Shown here: positions 61,913 to 64,000 of the stretch, piece by piece
How the letters are laid out: every line of letters begins with the position of its first letter
Position numbering within the stretch: the first letter of the stretch is position 1
Source of the DNA: JAICYJ01 sp963797565
GTDB taxonomy: Bacteria; Actinomycetota; Thermoleophilia; Gaiellales; JAICJC01
Reading direction: 5' to 3'
Assembly: GCA_963797565.1 (NCBI GenBank)
Contig: CAWCPM010000017.1
Location: forward strand, 1-64,000
DNA length: 64,000 bases
Made by a program: the position numbers and the translations under genes
Notes under the pieces: model-generated
Database searches by the model: none
The model's input: the letters and a program-made list of their open reading frames with translations, nothing else
What the model was told of the DNA's origin: nothing

Positions 61913-62563
61913 ATGGAGCAACTGCACGTCGTCGTCGTCGATGACCACCCGATCTACCGCTGCGGCCTGGTCGGCCTGCTCGAGGCCGGCGGCGTGGCCG
62001 TGGCCGGGGTCGCCGACGGGGTGGAGGAGGCCATGGCCGTCGTCCGCGCGACCCGGCCCGACGCTGTGCTCACCGACCTCTACCTCAGAGACGGCAGCGG
62101 CATCGAGCTGGTCAAGCGCGTCGTCGCCCATGACCCGCGCATCCGCACCGTGGTGCTGACGGTGTCGCATGACTCCAACGAGATGCTGGCCGCGATCAGG
62201 GCCGGCGCCGACGGCTTCCTGACCAAGGAGCAGGCGCCCGAGCGCCTGGTCCGTGCGCTCGAGGGTGTGTTCGTGGGGGAGGCGGCGATCTCGCGCCAGA
62301 TGACCGGGTACCTCGTCCGCGACCTGCGAGACGGCGACCGCCGCGTCGCGCTGGCCTCGCACTTCCCGCACCGTGAACGCCTGACCCCGCGACAGCTCGA
62401 GATCCTGCAGCTGATCGCCGCCGGCCACAGCACGGCCGTCATCGCCGACCAGCTGTGCCTGTCACCCGAGACCGTGCGCTGGCACGTCAAGTCGATCCTG
62501 CGCAAGCTGCGCGCCAAGAACCGCGCCGAGGCGGCGGCCACCTTGCGCGAGATCGCCGTCTGA
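61913..62563 (+). CDS. NarL/LuxR-family response regulator
   Basis: 216 residues: receiver (VVVVDDHPIYRCGLVGLLEA, Asp about 55 in AVLTDLYLRDGSG, TVSHDSNEMLAAIRAGADGFLTKEQ) and a LuxR-type HTH (LTPRQLEILQLIAAGHSTAVIADQLCLSPETVRWHVKSI). No kinase gene is adjacent. It interrupts the folB-folK order. A palindrome array precedes its promoter, so autoregulation is plausible. Confidence 0.93.
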   Translation: MEQLHVVVVDDHPIYRCGLVGLLEAGGVAVAGVADGVEEAMAVVRATRPDAVLTDLYLRDGSGIELVKRVVAHDPRIRTVVLTVSHDSNEMLAAIRAGADGFLTKEQAPERLVRALEGVFVGEAAISRQMTGYLVRDLRDGDRRVALASHFPHRERLTPRQLEILQLIAAGHSTAVIADQLCLSPETVRWHVKSILRKLRAKNRAEAAATLREIAV

Positions 62564-62572
62564 ATCGACCAG

Positions 62573-62884
62573 CTAGCGGCGCCCGGTCATCGCCATGTCG
62601 GCGGCGCTGCGCATCACCCACATCGTGACCATCACGCAGTAGGTGATGACGACGCAGGCCACGGTGATCACCGCGACGCGGCCGGTGTAGCCGTGCAGCA
62701 GCATGCCGACGCCGATCAGAGCGGGCCGCAGCAGCACGAACGCGACCAGGCCGGTGATGCCGATGTGCACCGCCACGCGGCGCAGCTCGGTGGGGCGGAT
62801 GCTGGGATACCGTGCGTCGACCCACGCGGCCAGGGCGGCCGGGCAGACGAGCAGCACGATGGTCAGTTCCATGAGGGTCGACAT
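62573..62884 (-). CDS. Small three-helix membrane protein
   Basis: 103 residues from ATG 62884 (AAGGAAGGTG upstream). Helices about 3-18 (LTIVLLVCPAALAAWV), 35-56 and 62-85 (VAVITVACVVITYCVMVTMWVM). No known family. It converges with the response-regulator gene, 10 bp apart, and diverges from folK. Confidence 0.7.
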   Translation of the reverse strand: MSTLMELTIVLLVCPAALAAWVDARYPSIRPTELRRVAVHIGITGLVAFVLLRPALIGVGMLLHGYTGRVAVITVACVVITYCVMVTMWVMRSAADMAMTGRR

Positions 62885-62974
62885 GGCACCTTCCTTGACA
62901 AGTTGGGGAGCCCGGCGGCGGCCAACGCAGGTATCCGGCACCGGACTACCTGCATCGTCATTTGTGAGGAAAAC

Positions 62975-63490
62975 ATGATGGAAATGTCAGCAAGTGCACC
63001 CTTACGAGGGAACCGGGCGTACGTCTCTTTGGGGAGTAACCTGGGCGACTCGCTGCAGACGCTGCGTCAGGCGGCGGTCGCGCTGGGCGGGCTGGGCGCT
63101 GTCGTGGCGGCATCCCCGGTCTACGAGACCGACCCGGTCGGATTGACGGAACAGCCGGCGTTCCTGAACGCCGTGGTGGAACTGGATACGACGCTCGAGC
63201 CGATGCCCCTGCTGGATGCGCTGCAGGCGATCGAGGCGGACAGCGGCCGCGAGCGGGGCATCCGGTTCGGCCCGCGCACGCTCGATCTCGACCTGATCTG
63301 GTACGACGGCCGGCGGCTCGAGAGCGATCGCCTGACGCTGCCGCACCCACGCGCCCACGAGCGCGAGTTCGTGCTGCGCCCGCTGGCCGACATCGCGCCC
63401 GGGCTCGACCTGGGCGGCGAGACCGTCGCCGCGCGTCTGGAGCGCCTGGAGCCGCAGGGCGTCCGCGCCACCGGCAACCCGCTCATGTAG
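62975..63490 (+). CDS. folK: 2-amino-4-hydroxy-6-hydroxymethyldihydropteridine pyrophosphokinase
   Basis: 171 residues. HPPK motifs: YVSLGSNLGDSLQTLRQA, SPVYETDPVGLTEQPAFLNAVVEL, RFGPRTLDLDLIWYDG and LPHPRAHEREFVLRPLADI. Adds pyrophosphate to 6-hydroxymethyl-dihydropterin for FolP. ATG 62975 has GAGGA about 7 nt upstream; an ATG at 62978 is equivalent. Separated from folP-folB by the regulator and a small membrane gene. Confidence 0.95.
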   Translation: MMEMSASAPLRGNRAYVSLGSNLGDSLQTLRQAAVALGGLGAVVAASPVYETDPVGLTEQPAFLNAVVELDTTLEPMPLLDALQAIEADSGRERGIRFGPRTLDLDLIWYDGRRLESDRLTLPHPRAHEREFVLRPLADIAPGLDLGGETVAARLERLEPQGVRATGNPLM

Positions 63491-63532
63491 GCCCCGGCGC
63501 CCGCCGATAGCAGGAGGGTGGAGCGCCTCTCC

Positions 63533-64000
63533 GTGATACTGCACCTGCTCGGCTCCCGTGGCCTCCCCACGTTCCTGTTCGGGGTGATGGCGCTGCTCGG
63601 GGTCACCGCCGCCGTCCGCTCCACCGGCCCGGCCGATTTCATCTTCCACCTGCTGGGAGCCGCCCTCTGGGTGATGTTCGCCGTGCTCGTCAACATCCGC
63701 CCGGCACCGCTCCGCCGCGGCCGCAGCGTGGTCGGCGTCGCCGCCGCGCTGACCGCACAGCTGGCCTTCATCCTGATCGGCCTGGCCGCCGGCAGCAGCG
63801 GCTCCGGCGCCGTGTTGGTTGTCGGTGACCTCATGCTCGGCGCCGGGCTCCTGTTCGCGATCGCCTCCGTGGCCTTCCTCGGCCGCTGCTTCGGCGTGCT
63901 GCCCGACGTGCGCGGCCTGGTCACGCGCGGCCCCTACCGGCTCGTCCGGCACCCGCTGTACCTGGGTGAGCTGACCGCCGCGCTGGGCATCGTCCTTGGC
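63533..64000 (+). CDS. Isoprenylcysteine carboxyl methyltransferase-like membrane protein (partial)
   Basis: The frame runs off the window. At least four helices, then VTRGPYRLVRHPLYLGEL, the SAM-binding His-Pro motif of the ICMT/phospholipid methyltransferase group. Start GTG 63533 with GGAG 9 nt upstream; GTG 63518 (next to AGGAGG) is an alternative. Likely methylates a membrane lipid or isoprenoid substrate. Confidence 0.8.
   Translation, partial: MILHLLGSRGLPTFLFGVMALLGVTAAVRSTGPADFIFHLLGAALWVMFAVLVNIRPAPLRRGRSVVGVAAALTAQLAFILIGLAAGSSGSGAVLVVGDLMLGAGLLFAIASVAFLGRCFGVLPDVRGLVTRGPYRLVRHPLYLGELTAALGIVLG

Overview
This is a high-GC (about 70%) actinobacterial chromosome segment, most like Thermoleophilia (Gaiellales or Solirubrobacterales; inferred, not proven). 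The basis is the GC-rich codon use, the archaeal-type ProS, the tilS-hpt-ftsH-...-folP-folB-...-folK order, several CtaG-type proteins, a ChaB protein and many GTG starts in GTGA/ATGA overlaps. I see no complete transposase gene, CRISPR array, rRNA or convincing tRNA.

Layout. 1-3.7 kb: stress/metal patch (P1B-type ATPase, SHOCT protein, UspA, a 27-residue microprotein). 3.7-13.8 kb: redox island. A ten-gene minus-strand array holds two copies of [small Ala/Pro/Thr-rich exported protein - ApbE flavin transferase - ferric-reductase-like haem membrane protein] around a ferredoxin and its FAD reductase. An ECF sigma factor with a fused zinc/membrane anti-sigma region and a dihaem cytochrome c lie downstream, and a two-component system is divergent. 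14-20.6 kb: respiratory genes (NDH-2/SQR-like flavoprotein, cytochrome bd with a broken cydA, a DUF389 protein, two CtaG proteins). 20.7-26.9 kb: envelope and stress genes (ChaB, YihY, MMPL, CsbD, HAD, GNAT, cupin, YqgE). 27-31 kb: thiamine-precursor ABC transporter with a TPP riboswitch in front of the binding protein, FAH-family enzyme, membrane Zn peptidase. 31-38.7 kb: BolA/Grx4 and an amide/hydantoin catabolic run (DAO-like oxidase, amidase, C45 acyltransferase, HyuA/HyuB). 39-53 kb: ProS, ClpS, third CtaG, nitrilase, hydrolase, acyl-CoA dehydrogenase, twin 533-residue GAF-GGDEF proteins, thioesterase, lipid-kinase-like protein, nucleoside phosphorylase, methyltransferase. 53-64 kb: housekeeping (TilS, HPRT, FtsH, FolP fused to a CPBP protease, FolB, FolK), a LuxR-type regulator behind a palindrome array, and an ICMT-like gene cut by the window end.

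The most interesting signal is non-coding: two homologous structured elements in opposite orientation, one between tilS and hpt (54521-54781) and one between two convergent genes (58860-59013). They share long terminal inverted repeats, a 42-bp end (39/42 identical), an internal 15-mer and a hairpin. A relative sits at 44680-44848 and a probable end fragment at 49074-49092. Their CTAG ends supply stop codons to neighbouring genes. They look like an undescribed MITE-like or structured-RNA family.

Caution: about fourteen single-base indels or nonsense changes break otherwise well-conserved frames (cydA, chaB, HAD, FAH, DAO, hyuA, hyuB, ctaG3, phosphorylase, hydrolase and others). This is probably draft or metagenome sequence error, though real decay cannot be excluded for individual genes.
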